NCBI GenBank assembly: GCA_015472025.1
Contig: BNHL01000001.1
Span: forward strand, 4,700,001 to 4,764,000
Direction of reading: 5' to 3'
DNA length: 64,000 nt
DNA from: Cytophagales bacterium WSM2-2
Lineage (GTDB): Bacteria > Bacteroidota > Bacteroidia > Cytophagales > Cyclobacteriaceae
Under the pieces are notes generated by a model. It made no database searches and had not been told where the DNA came from. It worked only from the letters and a program-made list of their open reading frames with translations. This document shows, one piece after another, positions 18,501 through 26,524 of this stretch (positions are counted from its first letter, which is position 1; each line of letters begins with the position of its first letter). Both the position numbers and the translations under genes were made by a program.

Positions 18501-20112
18501 TGCTTGCAGGGCTTGTTATATTCACAGTTGGAGCAGCGTTGGATGTACCACCAGACTCATAAGCACCTATATCCGGAGCTGATCCTGTGAAAGGATAACC
18601 AACATTAACGCCTGCATTTATCAAAGAGCTTCCTGTTGTCGGCATATAATAAGGCGCTGGCCGATTTCCGGTTTTCGTTACCGCAGGGTTCGGCAGAGTG
18701 GTCAGGTTGACTAGCGGGTTGAGCAAATTAAGCAGAGATGTGACTAAACTACCCGGATCTAAATTGGTTGTCGAGTTATTTAATACTGTCAGACTACTAA
18801 TTGTAGCGCCTGGCTCTGTATGCACCAACTGGTTCGGGTAATAATTGTAACCAGTGTTTGAATTGATCACCAAATTGTTTTTGATATCAATATTATCGCT
18901 GCTTCCTCCATAAACACCAACCACATTCATGGTGTTCGTGCCGATAAATTCGATTGTATTGTTGTACAATTTTACGTTATGCAAACCACTCCATTGAGAA
19001 CGGACCACTTCCCCAGGATAGATACTCGACAATGCATAAAAAGTATTGTGGTGGATATTCCAGTTCTGCATTGGATTGTCCCAATTGGCTATACCGTAAT
19101 TACCTGCCAGGAAATAGTTATGATCAATTTCTGCATCATGAATTGTTAACTCAATGCCGTAACCAGCACCACTGGCACGTGTTTGCATATCAAGAATATT
19201 GTCATGTACCCGGATGGTTTGAGTTCCTGTTGACGGCACTGCACTATTAACAAGTGAAATTGTATTATCAACATACGTGTTGTAAATCTCGCAACCAACG
19301 AGAGTTGACATCCACAATTCAATGGCGATATTTGGGGCTGACCCGTTGTTCCACAGGCCGAATGGAGTGACCGAAATATGGCTGTCGTGGATCTTCAAGT
19401 TAAAAATATCATTGTAACCATCGGGGCCAATCGCTTTGATTCCGTAGCCCGTATTTTCATCGACATTCAATTGAAATACTTCTACCCGCTCAACATTGCC
19501 AAGGTTTAGAGCACCAGCGCAAAATCCGGTACTGCCCCACGAGCAATTGAGGAGCTGGCTGTTGGTCAGCTGTGAATCCTTTACATCCCAAAGCCATATG
19601 CCGGTGAAGTTCGTGTTTTGCACTTTAACCTGATCGATAACTACCTTGTTCCGGTAGCGTACATAGATTCCACCGTGGAGTTGCTTTGAATCTCCATCGA
19701 CAGTAAAATTTTTAAGGCTCTGATTTCCGTCTGCTGGATTGAACCCGCTTAGACTGATTAAGAATTTATCGGTGCCGTAACCAGGGTCAGCCGGATGGTA
19801 GTAGAAAGAGCTGGCTGCTTTGAAAATGGTCACACCAATTCCAGCCCCTAAAATGCTCACGCCAAGTGGCACTTCAACCAAGCCGCTCTCGACAAAAGTT
19901 CCTGCCCCCATCTGAATGGTGTGCCCCTGATTAGCTGCCACTTTTGTTACAGCATATCTAAGTGTTTTCCATGGATTGCCAGAGCTCCCATCTCCGGCAG
20001 CATCATTCCCTGTCGTGCTCACATAATATGTATTCGCAAAGGAATACTGAAAAAGAAACAATGCTGCGACAAGGCACAAACGCATTTTTTTCTTCATGTA
20101 GTTAGTCCTCAT
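15574..20112 (-). CDS. T9SS-exported parallel beta-helix protein with eight Ig-like (Big_7) repeats
   Basis: 1512 residues. A signal peptide (about 1-26) is followed by a right-handed parallel beta-helix (about 27-520; NTYYVSTTGND start, many NN/N-turn repeats). Eight 94-residue Ig-like units of the Big_7 type follow (about 525-1273; each with DSDGTISKVEFFQGSTKLG and AGNYSLTAKATDN). Next is a carbohydrate-binding-like beta-sandwich (about 1276-1425; TYFVWARVKS, QIDRLLITND), then a type A T9SS sorting domain (about 1437-1512; IAVFPNPIVDKF to IVIFR). It should be secreted and attached to the cell surface. Its place in the exopolysaccharide locus suggests polymer binding, processing or adhesion; no catalytic residues can be named. 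ATG 20097 is an alternative start. It is paralogous to the gene at 21020. Confidence 0.9.
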   Translation of the reverse strand: MRTNYMKKKMRLCLVAALFLFQYSFANTYYVSTTGNDAAGDGSSGNPWKTLRYAVTKVAANQGHTIQMGAGTFVESGLVEVPLGVSILGAGIGVTIFKAASSFYYHPADPGYGTDKFLISLSGFNPADGNQSLKNFTVDGDSKQLHGGIYVRYRNKVVIDQVKVQNTNFTGIWLWDVKDSQLTNSQLLNCSWGSTGFCAGALNLGNVERVEVFQLNVDENTGYGIKAIGPDGYNDIFNLKIHDSHISVTPFGLWNNGSAPNIAIELWMSTLVGCEIYNTYVDNTISLVNSAVPSTGTQTIRVHDNILDMQTRASGAGYGIELTIHDAEIDHNYFLAGNYGIANWDNPMQNWNIHHNTFYALSSIYPGEVVRSQWSGLHNVKLYNNTIEFIGTNTMNVVGVYGGSSDNIDIKNNLVINSNTGYNYYPNQLVHTEPGATISSLTVLNNSTTNLDPGSLVTSLLNLLNPLVNLTTLPNPAVTKTGNRPAPYYMPTTGSSLINAGVNVGYPFTGSAPDIGAYESGGTSNAAPTVNITSPASNASFTTGSTVTINANATDSDGTISKVEFFQGSTKLGEDLTSPYSFAWTSVPAGNYSLTAKGTDNLGGATTSTGIAISVSNANVAPTVSITSPVNNGNFATGATITVNATATDSDGTISKVEFFQGSTKLGEDLTSPYSFTWASVPAGNYSLTAKATDNLGGMTTSTAIAISVSNANVAPTVSITSPANNGSFATGATITINATAADSDGTISKVEFFQGSTKLGEDLTSPYSFTWTSVPAGNYSLTAKATDNLGGATTSTAITISVSNANVAPTVSITSPANNGSFATGSTITINATAADSDGTISKVEFFQGSTKLGEDLTSPYSFAWTSVPAGNYSLTAKATDNLGGVTTSTAITISVSNGNIAPTVSITNPANNGSFATGSTITINATAADSDGTISKVEFFQGSTKLGEDLTSPYSFAWTSVPAGNYSLTTKATDNLGGATTSTAITISVSNGNIAPTVSITNPANNGSFATGSTITINATAADSDGTISKVEFFQGSTKLGEDLTSAYSFAWTSVSAGNYSLTVKATDNLGAVTTSTPVAIKVDNLPVVSLTSPVNNANFATGSTITITATATDTDGTISKVEFFQGTTKLGQATTSPYSFAWTSIPAGNYSLTAKATDNLNGVTISSAIAITVSTANTAPVVSIVSPVTNASFTTGSAVTINANATDGDGTISKVEFFQGSTKLGEDLTSPYSFAWSSVPAGNYSLTAKATDNAGATTISIAIPVVVNNPTATFQLGLFASDAVLSGGVTLTADPTASTGSYFSMPAGNGTNYYIPPSASATFNFQLAKTDTYFVWARVKSATVNNQGYFIYDGKGHWSNWLAGIHTDWTWVKLSDSSTGAITSFPFSQGLNELQMAWNDENVQIDRLLITNDATLVPAEPVIASQIAVFPNPIVDKFTIQYTSPVAQQAQVSIFDQSGGTLVMQTVVMANAGVNNIVLGTDNIYNGTYILVFTPADGNKATTRIVIFR
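16296..18540 (-). repeat. Eight tandem 282-bp repeats encoding Ig-like domains
   Basis: The repeats run in frame inside the gene 15574-20112, each unit 94 codons (282 bp), eight copies in about 2245 bp. Units 2 to 6 are close to identical in protein and highly similar in DNA; units 1, 7 and 8 at the edges are more diverged. This gradient is expected when the centre of an array expands by unequal recombination. The paralogue at 21020 has a single diverged unit. Confidence 0.95.
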
Positions 20113-20854
20113 ATTCTTGTTTTTTAGTTTCCTGCTTTATTTTTTGCCAATAGTTTTCCTGTGACAGGGATAAATTGTTTTTATTCCATGTCGGTTTTTT
20201 TCTAGTCTATTTTTGGATTACTTCAGGTGAGTCGAAACTCGTTGACTCTTTTATAAATTCTGAAGATGTTGGCGCTCTTTCATTCCCTGTATATTGATCT
20301 AATTCTCTGTATCACAATCGTATCTGTCTTGGCAATTAATTTAGGTTCCAAAAGGTGGTGGTGCGCCAGAAGCGACACATCAGGAAAAAATAGAGATGAA
20401 AAAATCACGGAACCCCTGACACTAACACAGCGACCTGCTATGTAGACAAAAGGCTTCATGGCCACCACCACAACAAGACGAAAAAATATATTTTTACTCA
20501 TACCTTTTATAATTCTCAGACACACCTTACCCAGCAACTTGAATAATTAGGCGTAGCATAATTATCCTTAAGTCGAAATAGCCCAAGCAAAAATTTTGAA
20601 CCTCAGAACTTTACTGAAGTCTCCCGGAGAACTTTATTGATTAACCGGGAATTAAGAGCAGAAGAACGAGAAGCGTGAGAGTCTTTAGCCGGAGAAGGTG
20701 GCACGCTAGACACTTTGATGAGTTAAAAAAAGGGTGCTCTCATTCTTCTGTTGAGAACACTCCAACCCCGAACTGACTGATGCAAATGTCACCCCCTGGC
20801 AAAGAAATTGAAAATGATGATCGGTCAAAGGGAGTTATAACCGATGAATGTCAA

Positions 20855-20908
20855 AAATTCAATGATATAGATCATCATTTTTAAAAATACTCATCATTGA
20901 ATTTTTAT
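20855..20908. repeat. Inverted repeat enclosing an FNR-like palindrome
   Basis: AAAAATTCAATGAT (20855-20868) and ATCATTGAATTTTT (20895-20908) are perfect 14-bp arms around a 26-bp spacer. Inside is ATGATatagATCAT (20864-20877), itself a palindrome with the 4-bp spacing of the operator candidates near 3041. Confidence 0.7.
20862..20879. promoter_or_regulatory. Candidate Crp/Fnr-type operator (site 3)
   Basis: CAATGATatagATCATCA. The right half equals ATCRTCA; the left half matches TGAYGAT at 5 of 7 positions. Core ATGAT-N4-ATCAT. Confidence 0.45.
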
Positions 20909-20913
20909 AACAT

Positions 20914-20927
20914 GATTAGTATCATAA
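20914..20927. promoter_or_regulatory. Candidate Crp/Fnr-type operator (site 4)
   Basis: ATGATtagtATCAT is a perfect palindrome with the same core as site 3, 50 bp from it centre to centre. No start codon lies close by on the plus strand; on the minus strand the nearest downstream gene starts at 20112. Confidence 0.45.
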
Positions 20928-21019
20928 TTTGTTGACGATAAAAATGTGATTTTTTCTATACGCAGGTTCAGGAAAAACGCGAACCTGAGTTGACGTATTC
21001 CTATTAGGGAAGATAGGAA

Positions 21020-23617
21020 TTAGTGAAAAATAATCAGCCTCGCTGAATATCTTTGACGATCAGTAACCAAGGAAACAATGTAAATGCCACTACTCATAAA
21101 ATGAGTGCCTACTGGAATTGCATTTTGGCCAGCGCTAATCGCTATGGGTAAGTGGCTAATAATCTTTGCACCGATATCATAAATATATATCTGCGCTTGC
21201 TGAGAAATAACTGATTCATACTCGATCACGAATAGATCAGTAGCTGGATTTGGATATAATGTTATTGATTTGCCATTGACAAGTTGTGTTAGAGAGGGAT
21301 CAAAATTCAAGTCGTTTGTGATCAGAATTCGATCTACTTGCACATTATCGTCAGCCCAACCCATCGCAAATGTATTGTAGCCAACTGCAAACGAGTATTC
21401 AACTTGAAGTCCGGATGCAGGATCAGTGATTTTCACCCAAGTCCATTCAGTATTGATACCCGCCTGCCATAGCGTCCAATTTCCGTTTCCGGGATCAATA
21501 AAGAATCTCTGATTCTCAACATCTGGTGATCGTATCCTCACCCAAACAACATAGTTATCACTAATTGGTAATTGAAAATTAAATGTCGCTTTAGCCGGTG
21601 GTGGTAGCGAGCTGTTCTTACCTTGCCCTTCAGGTTCTGAAAAATAACTGCCTTTTGATGCCGTTGAATCTGGATAAAGAATCATCGACTCGGTGAGCGT
21701 GGCATCAGGGGCATACAACCCGAACAAGACACCAGTGCCTGGATAATCAAGGTCAACCCCCGCAGTAATCGTGATTGGAACCGGTGTTGAAGAAGTTATC
21801 GCATTTTGATTGTCTGTAACTCTTATTGTTAATGAAGCCTTTCCTGTCGAGGGATTAAACCAAGTTAACCGATACGGGCTTGTAGTGATCTGACCAAGCC
21901 TGGTCGAACCATTGAAGAATTCTACCATCGTTATTTCGCCATCCGGGTCTGATACGTTTGCATCAATAGTAATTGACGAACCGGCTGGATAATTTGCGTT
22001 GATCGATGGGCTTGTGATACTGGCCAACGGTGGCTTATTGGGTACTACAACAGGACCTGATTCGAATGCACCGATATCAGGAGCGGCACCAGCAAATTCA
22101 TAACCAACATTGAGACCAGCATTTATTAAAGAGCTCCCCGTTGCAGGTACATAATATGGTGTTGGCCGGCTTCCGGTTTTAGTAATGGATGGGTTCGTCA
22201 AAACATTCAATTTTATATACGGGTTAAGCAAATCGACAAGAGAGGCGATTAAACTTCCAGGGTCCAAATTGGAGGTAGAATTATTCAAGACGGTGAGATT
22301 GCTGATAGTGGCGCCTGATTCAGTGTGTAACAACTCGTTGGGGTAAAAGCTGTATCCTGTATTTGAGTTAATCACCAAATTGTTCCTGATGTCGATGTTC
22401 TCACTACTTCCTCCATAGACTCCAACCACGTTCATCGTATTATTGCCTGTAAATTCAATTGTGTTGTTGTACAATTTCAGGTTATGCAAACCACCCCACT
22501 GCGAGCGGACTGCCTCCCCGACATGAGCTTCGTCAAGCGCATAAAATATATTGTGATGGATACTCCAGTTGATCATAGGGTCGCCCCAGTTGGCGATTCC
22601 ATAATTTCCTTTCAAGAAATAGTTATGGTCAATTTCAGCGTCATGAATGGTCAACTCAATACCATAACCGGAGCCATTGGCACGTGTTTGTATGTCGAAA
22701 GTGTTATGATGCACACGAATAGTTTGCGCACCTGTCGATGGCACTGCATTATTGACAAGTGAAATGGTATTATCAACATAGGTATTGTAGATCTCACAGC
22801 CAACGAGGGTTGACATCCACAATTCGATGGCAATATTTGGTGCTGATCCGTTGTTCCAAAGACCGAAGGGTGTAACCGAAACATGGCAGTCATGTATTTT
22901 CAGATAAAAGATATCATTGTAACCATCTGGCCCAAGCGCCTTAATTCCGTATCCAGTGTTCTCGTCAATATTCAATTGCGAAATTTCGACATGCTTCAGG
23001 TTTCCCACGTTGAGTGCACCAGAACAATAGCCCGCACTACCCCACGAGCAATTGATCAATTGGGCGTTAGTCAATTGTGAATCCCTCACGTCCCAAAACC
23101 AAATACCTGTATAGTTTGTATTTTGAACTTTGACACGATCGATATTCACTTTATTTCGATACCGAACGTAGATGCCTCCATGCAGTTGTTTTGAATCTCC
23201 ATCAATAGTAAAATTTCTTAAAGTTTGATTACCGTCACTCTGATTAAACTCACTGAGGCTGATCAGAAAATGATCCGTTCCATAACCGGGATCAGAAGGA
23301 TGATAATAAAATGAGCTGGTTGCTTTGAATATTGTTGAATCGATACCAGCGCCTTCAACACTAACGCCAAGTGGTATTTCCACCAATCCGGTCTCAACGA
23401 AAATCCCAGCACCCACTTTGATTGTATGTCCAAGGTTAGCACGTACTCTGGCTGCCGCGTATTTAAGTGTTCTCCATGGTTTATTTATACTGCCATCCCC
23501 GGTGATATCATTTCCTGCAATGCTTACATAGTAGATGTTTGCGAAAGAACCCTGAGTGAGTGAAAGCACCAATAAGGCGCAGGCAATTGTTATCTTCACT
23601 CCCTTGCTGACATTCAT
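21020..23617 (-). CDS. T9SS-exported parallel beta-helix protein with one Ig-like repeat
   Basis: 865 residues from ATG 23617. The frame extends to a TTG at 23641, but ATG 23617 gives a normal signal peptide ending near QGSFA. A parallel beta-helix (about 20-515) is very similar to that of the protein at 15574; for example WMSTLVGCEIYNTYVDNTIS is shared exactly. One Big_7-like Ig unit follows (about 526-620), then a carbohydrate-binding-like beta-sandwich (about 625-780; VVWVRIRSPD, QVDRILITND) and a type A T9SS sorting domain (about 790-865; ITLYPNPATDLFVIEY to RLIIFH). It is a paralogue by tandem duplication with a different number of Ig units. It probably binds or acts on the exopolysaccharide at the surface (inference). 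Confidence 0.9.
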   Translation of the reverse strand: MNVSKGVKITIACALLVLSLTQGSFANIYYVSIAGNDITGDGSINKPWRTLKYAAARVRANLGHTIKVGAGIFVETGLVEIPLGVSVEGAGIDSTIFKATSSFYYHPSDPGYGTDHFLISLSEFNQSDGNQTLRNFTIDGDSKQLHGGIYVRYRNKVNIDRVKVQNTNYTGIWFWDVRDSQLTNAQLINCSWGSAGYCSGALNVGNLKHVEISQLNIDENTGYGIKALGPDGYNDIFYLKIHDCHVSVTPFGLWNNGSAPNIAIELWMSTLVGCEIYNTYVDNTISLVNNAVPSTGAQTIRVHHNTFDIQTRANGSGYGIELTIHDAEIDHNYFLKGNYGIANWGDPMINWSIHHNIFYALDEAHVGEAVRSQWGGLHNLKLYNNTIEFTGNNTMNVVGVYGGSSENIDIRNNLVINSNTGYSFYPNELLHTESGATISNLTVLNNSTSNLDPGSLIASLVDLLNPYIKLNVLTNPSITKTGSRPTPYYVPATGSSLINAGLNVGYEFAGAAPDIGAFESGPVVVPNKPPLASITSPSINANYPAGSSITIDANVSDPDGEITMVEFFNGSTRLGQITTSPYRLTWFNPSTGKASLTIRVTDNQNAITSSTPVPITITAGVDLDYPGTGVLFGLYAPDATLTESMILYPDSTASKGSYFSEPEGQGKNSSLPPPAKATFNFQLPISDNYVVWVRIRSPDVENQRFFIDPGNGNWTLWQAGINTEWTWVKITDPASGLQVEYSFAVGYNTFAMGWADDNVQVDRILITNDLNFDPSLTQLVNGKSITLYPNPATDLFVIEYESVISQQAQIYIYDIGAKIISHLPIAISAGQNAIPVGTHFMSSGIYIVSLVTDRQRYSARLIIFH

Positions 23618-23937
23618 TTTTTTTGCAATTATCCTGTACAATTCTTCTTATAACGCCCCTCATAAAAGAACTCATATTTGAGAAGTCAGAAAATATGCTA
23701 AAGACTTTTAGTAGTTGATTTATCAAGGCGTTACCGACTCCATATTTAATGAGCAAATATTCACTGCTCGCAAATGATCAGAAAGGAGCAAAACCCTCAT
23801 TTTGAGGAAATAATAATCAAAGCGTTAAGTACAAGACCATGTGCGTGGACTAAAACGGCAATAAAGATCATTAACCGTGACAGGTTTAGATCATTACTTC
23901 AAGGCGAGGTGCACATTATGTTTGTCATACAAAACAA
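23618..23937. other. 320-bp divergent intergenic region with two tandem GATCATTA half-sites
   Basis: This region separates the minus-strand beta-helix gene from the plus-strand sugar module. GATCATTA occurs at 23866-23873 and 23889-23896, 23 bp apart, the same spacing as operator sites 1 and 2. The right halves fit the ATCATTA half of the operator, but the left halves match poorly. Nothing else is recognised. Confidence 0.4.
23917..23924 (+). promoter_or_regulatory. Bacteroidota -7 promoter element TATGTTTG
   Basis: TATGTTTG matches the TAnnTTTG -7 consensus and lies 14 bp before ATG 23938. No good -33 TTTG is seen; a GATCATTA half-site ends 20 bp upstream, where an activator could substitute (inference). 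It predicts a very short leader for the sugar-module transcript. Confidence 0.4.
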
Positions 23938-25092
23938 ATGGCAAAAATGAGTCGCGTAAAAAAAAAGGAAGAATATGAAATATATAAATCCAAGAAAGTC
24001 CTGATTACAGGGCACACCGGATTTAAAGGTAGCTGGTTGACACTATGGCTAAGAGAATTGGGTGCTGATGTCTATGGGTATGCCTTGCATCCGCCAACTA
24101 ACCCTTCACTATTTGAAATTCTGGATCTTGAAAAAGATATCGATCACGAGATAGGAGATATCCGCGACATTGACCGGCTGAAGAAGAGCCTTCATCGAAT
24201 AAATCCTGATATCATCTTTCACCTGGCTGCTCAATCTCAGGTTGGAAAATCGTACGAAGATCCTTTAGAGACAGTTCACGTCAATACTGTTGGAACGATG
24301 AATCTATTAGAAGCTGTAAGGCAAACAGGCTTAGCAGTCTCCATGGTATTGATAACATCAGACAAATGCTATGAAAACAATGAGTGGCATTTTGGATATC
24401 GCGAAACGGATACCCTTGGTGGTTATGACCCCTATTCAGCGAGCAAAGCTGCCGCAGAAATCCTGATTTCCTCTTTAAGGAAATCATTCTTTAATCCCGA
24501 TACGATCAAAGATCATGGAGTACGAATAGCCTCTGCCAGAGCAGGAAATGTAATAGGCGGTGGCGATTGGGGCAATAACCTTGTGCCGGACTGCATTCGC
24601 GACCTGCAAAATAATTCGTTCATCACAATTAGGAATCCTTATTCTACTCGTCCATGGCAGCATGTACTGGAACCTCTGAGCGGATATTTAAGACTTGGAG
24701 CTAAGCTCTTGGATTCATCCACAGAAAATATTCAGTCTTATTGTGAAGCGTTTAATTTCGGGCCACTCGTTACCAACAACAAAAATGTAAAGGAGCTAGT
24801 CGAAGCAATAATTGAAAAATGGGGAAAAGGTTCGTGGAAATGGATTCCACCTTCAGATGCGAAATACGAGTCCACACTTCTTAACCTTTCAATTGATAAA
24901 GCCTATCACAAATTAGGATGGCTTCCGAAATGGAATTTTACCGAGACAATTGCCCGTACTGTCGAATGGTACCAAAAGGCGACTGACGATCCATCCGCAA
25001 TTCAAGAATTTACGCTAAAACAAATTAGCGAGCATCAGGCCAATCACCCGTTGCCCTTTCAAAAAGAACTCATCACTGAAACGACATTTTAA
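23938..25092 (+). CDS. rfbG: CDP-glucose 4,6-dehydratase
   Basis: 384 residues; ATG 23947 is an alternative start. It is a short-chain dehydrogenase/reductase with nucleotide-binding VLITGHTGFKGSWLTLWL, given here as TGHTGFKGSW, then FHLAAQSQVGKSYEDP, ITSDKCYEN and YDPYSASKAAAE. The last supplies the YxxxK catalytic pair. GHTGFKGSW and the SDKCY element set CDP-glucose dehydratases (RfbG/DdhB) apart from RmlB. It converts CDP-D-glucose to CDP-4-keto-6-deoxy-D-glucose in the cytosol. It is the first gene of a module with its own cytidylyltransferase at 26525, which confirms the CDP assignment. Confidence 0.93.
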   Translation: MAKMSRVKKKEEYEIYKSKKVLITGHTGFKGSWLTLWLRELGADVYGYALHPPTNPSLFEILDLEKDIDHEIGDIRDIDRLKKSLHRINPDIIFHLAAQSQVGKSYEDPLETVHVNTVGTMNLLEAVRQTGLAVSMVLITSDKCYENNEWHFGYRETDTLGGYDPYSASKAAAEILISSLRKSFFNPDTIKDHGVRIASARAGNVIGGGDWGNNLVPDCIRDLQNNSFITIRNPYSTRPWQHVLEPLSGYLRLGAKLLDSSTENIQSYCEAFNFGPLVTNNKNVKELVEAIIEKWGKGSWKWIPPSDAKYESTLLNLSIDKAYHKLGWLPKWNFTETIARTVEWYQKATDDPSAIQEFTLKQISEHQANHPLPFQKELITETTF

Positions 25093-25111
25093 TTCTTAAA
25101 ACAATACTATT

Positions 25112-26383
25112 ATGAAAAATGAAAAAAATACAACATTAGGAAAATGCAGGTTTTGCCATACCCCGCTGATACATACATTCGTGGATTTAGGAATGTCGCC
25201 TTTATGCGAAGACCACGTAAAACCGGAAGAGCTAAAACAAATGGAACCGTTTTATCCGCTCCATGCTTATGTGTGTTCGAAATGTTTCCTGGTTCAGGTA
25301 GAGGAACTGGTTTCGCCCTCGGATATTTTCAGTGACTATGCTTACTTCTCCTCCTACTCTGACTCCTGGCTTGCCCACATAAAAAAATACACGGAACAAG
25401 TACTTCAACGATTCGAAATTACTTGCGACAGCTTAGTTGCGGAACTGGCCAGTAACGATGGTTATCTACTGCAATATTTTCTCGAGAAAAAAATCCCGGT
25501 TCTTGGAATTGAACCTGCTGCCAATGTAGCCAAGTATGCAATTGACAAAGGTATAAGAACAGAGGTCAAGTTTTTTGGAGTAAAAACTGCGAAAGACCTG
25601 AGCGGCCGCTATGGAAAAGCGGATTTATTAATAGGCAACAACGTGTTGGCGCATGTCCCTGATATCAATGATTTCGTTTCCGGCATGAAGGCATTTCTGA
25701 AGCCAGAAGGTGTCATTACAATGGAGTTCCCTCACTTGATGAGATTAGTCGAAGGAAATCAATTTGATACGATTTACCAGGAGCATTATTCATATCTCTC
25801 ATTTACGACTGTCGACCAAATTTTTAATCATCATGGACTAGCCCTGTTTGACGTAGAGGAAATTCCGACTCATGGCGGGTCTTTGAGAATTTTTGCAAAA
25901 CACAAGGAAGACAACTCAAAGCAGATCTCAGAAAGAGTATTCAGGATGCACACCCTGGAGAAAAACAAAGGGCTGCACGACCTGGATTACTACACGGACT
26001 TTAAAGAGAAGGTGAAGGAAACCAAACGGAAGATCCTGGAATTCCTTATCAATGCAAAGAGAGACAACAAAACCGTTGTCGGCTATGGCGCTCCGGGTAA
26101 GGGTAATACACTATTAAATTATTGTGGGGTTCGCACTGATTTCATGGACTACACGGTTGACAGAAATCCGCATAAACAAGGAAACTATTTACCTGGAACT
26201 TTAATTCCTATTTATCACCCTGACAAGATCAGAGAAACCAGGCCGGATTATGTTTTCATACTTCCATGGAATTTGAAAAACGAAATCATGGACCAGATGT
26301 CATTCATTGGAGAATGGGGCGGGCAATTTGTCGTTCCAATCCCGCAGCTCGCAGTGTATGAGCCATCAACTGTAATGGCATAG
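25112..26383 (+). CDS. SAM-dependent sugar C-methyltransferase (TylC3/NovU-like)
   Basis: 423 residues with the three-part architecture of sugar C-methyltransferases. An N-terminal zinc-binding domain has CRFC (residues 12-15) paired with a later CSKC. A central SAM-binding domain has LVAELASNDGYLLQYF and YQEHYSYLS with the family's catalytic-type Tyr/Glu/His. A C-terminal domain has GYGAPGKGNTLLNYCG and TVDRNPHKQGNYLPGT. Known relatives methylate C3 of NDP-4-keto-6-deoxysugars. Here the likely substrate is the product of the preceding dehydratase, 19 bp upstream, or its epimer. The product would be a branched-chain deoxysugar (inference). Confidence 0.9.
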   Translation: MKNEKNTTLGKCRFCHTPLIHTFVDLGMSPLCEDHVKPEELKQMEPFYPLHAYVCSKCFLVQVEELVSPSDIFSDYAYFSSYSDSWLAHIKKYTEQVLQRFEITCDSLVAELASNDGYLLQYFLEKKIPVLGIEPAANVAKYAIDKGIRTEVKFFGVKTAKDLSGRYGKADLLIGNNVLAHVPDINDFVSGMKAFLKPEGVITMEFPHLMRLVEGNQFDTIYQEHYSYLSFTTVDQIFNHHGLALFDVEEIPTHGGSLRIFAKHKEDNSKQISERVFRMHTLEKNKGLHDLDYYTDFKEKVKETKRKILEFLINAKRDNKTVVGYGAPGKGNTLLNYCGVRTDFMDYTVDRNPHKQGNYLPGTLIPIYHPDKIRETRPDYVFILPWNLKNEIMDQMSFIGEWGGQFVVPIPQLAVYEPSTVMA

Positions 26384-26524
26384 CCTTCTTCTGGTCTCAG
26401 CGATCTTTATCATCTGTTTTGAATTCCTGGGTCATTGATTTAGGGGCATGGCAGCTACTACTTTTAGTTAAATGAACTTGCTCTATACGTTGAGATATAA
26501 AAACTAACCACTTAATGCCATCGT

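Larger units (their letters stand above)
20113..21019. other. 907-bp intergenic region without a convincing gene
   Basis: This region lies between the two paralogous beta-helix genes, both on the minus strand, and presumably holds the promoter of the downstream one (start 20112). I see no supported coding frame. It contains two ATGAT-N4-ATCAT palindromes, a 14-bp inverted repeat (20855-20908) and two hairpins just after the stop of the upstream gene (20963-20987, 20997-21020). These two hairpins lack a T-run on either strand. Confidence 0.6.

Noticed and set aside
16296..18540. Possible CRISPR array because of the regular repeats
   Set aside because: Units are 282 bp, contiguous, in frame and coding; no short repeats with unique spacers and no cas genes.
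20280..20537. Open frame of 85 codons on the minus strand in the long intergenic region
   Set aside because: Its translation shows no recognisable domain, signal or coherent composition, and nothing supports expression.
20699..20720. TGGCACG resembling a sigma-54 -24 element
   Set aside because: The required TTGC-type -12 element is missing at the right distance.
20963..21020. Two hairpins after the stop at 21020 as intrinsic terminators
   Set aside because: Stems are clear, but neither is followed by a T-run on the minus or plus strand, so I do not call them terminators.
26402..26411. GATctttATC before the cytidylyltransferase gene as another operator
   Set aside because: Only the six-base core fits, which is expected about 16 times by chance in 64 kb; flanking bases do not match.
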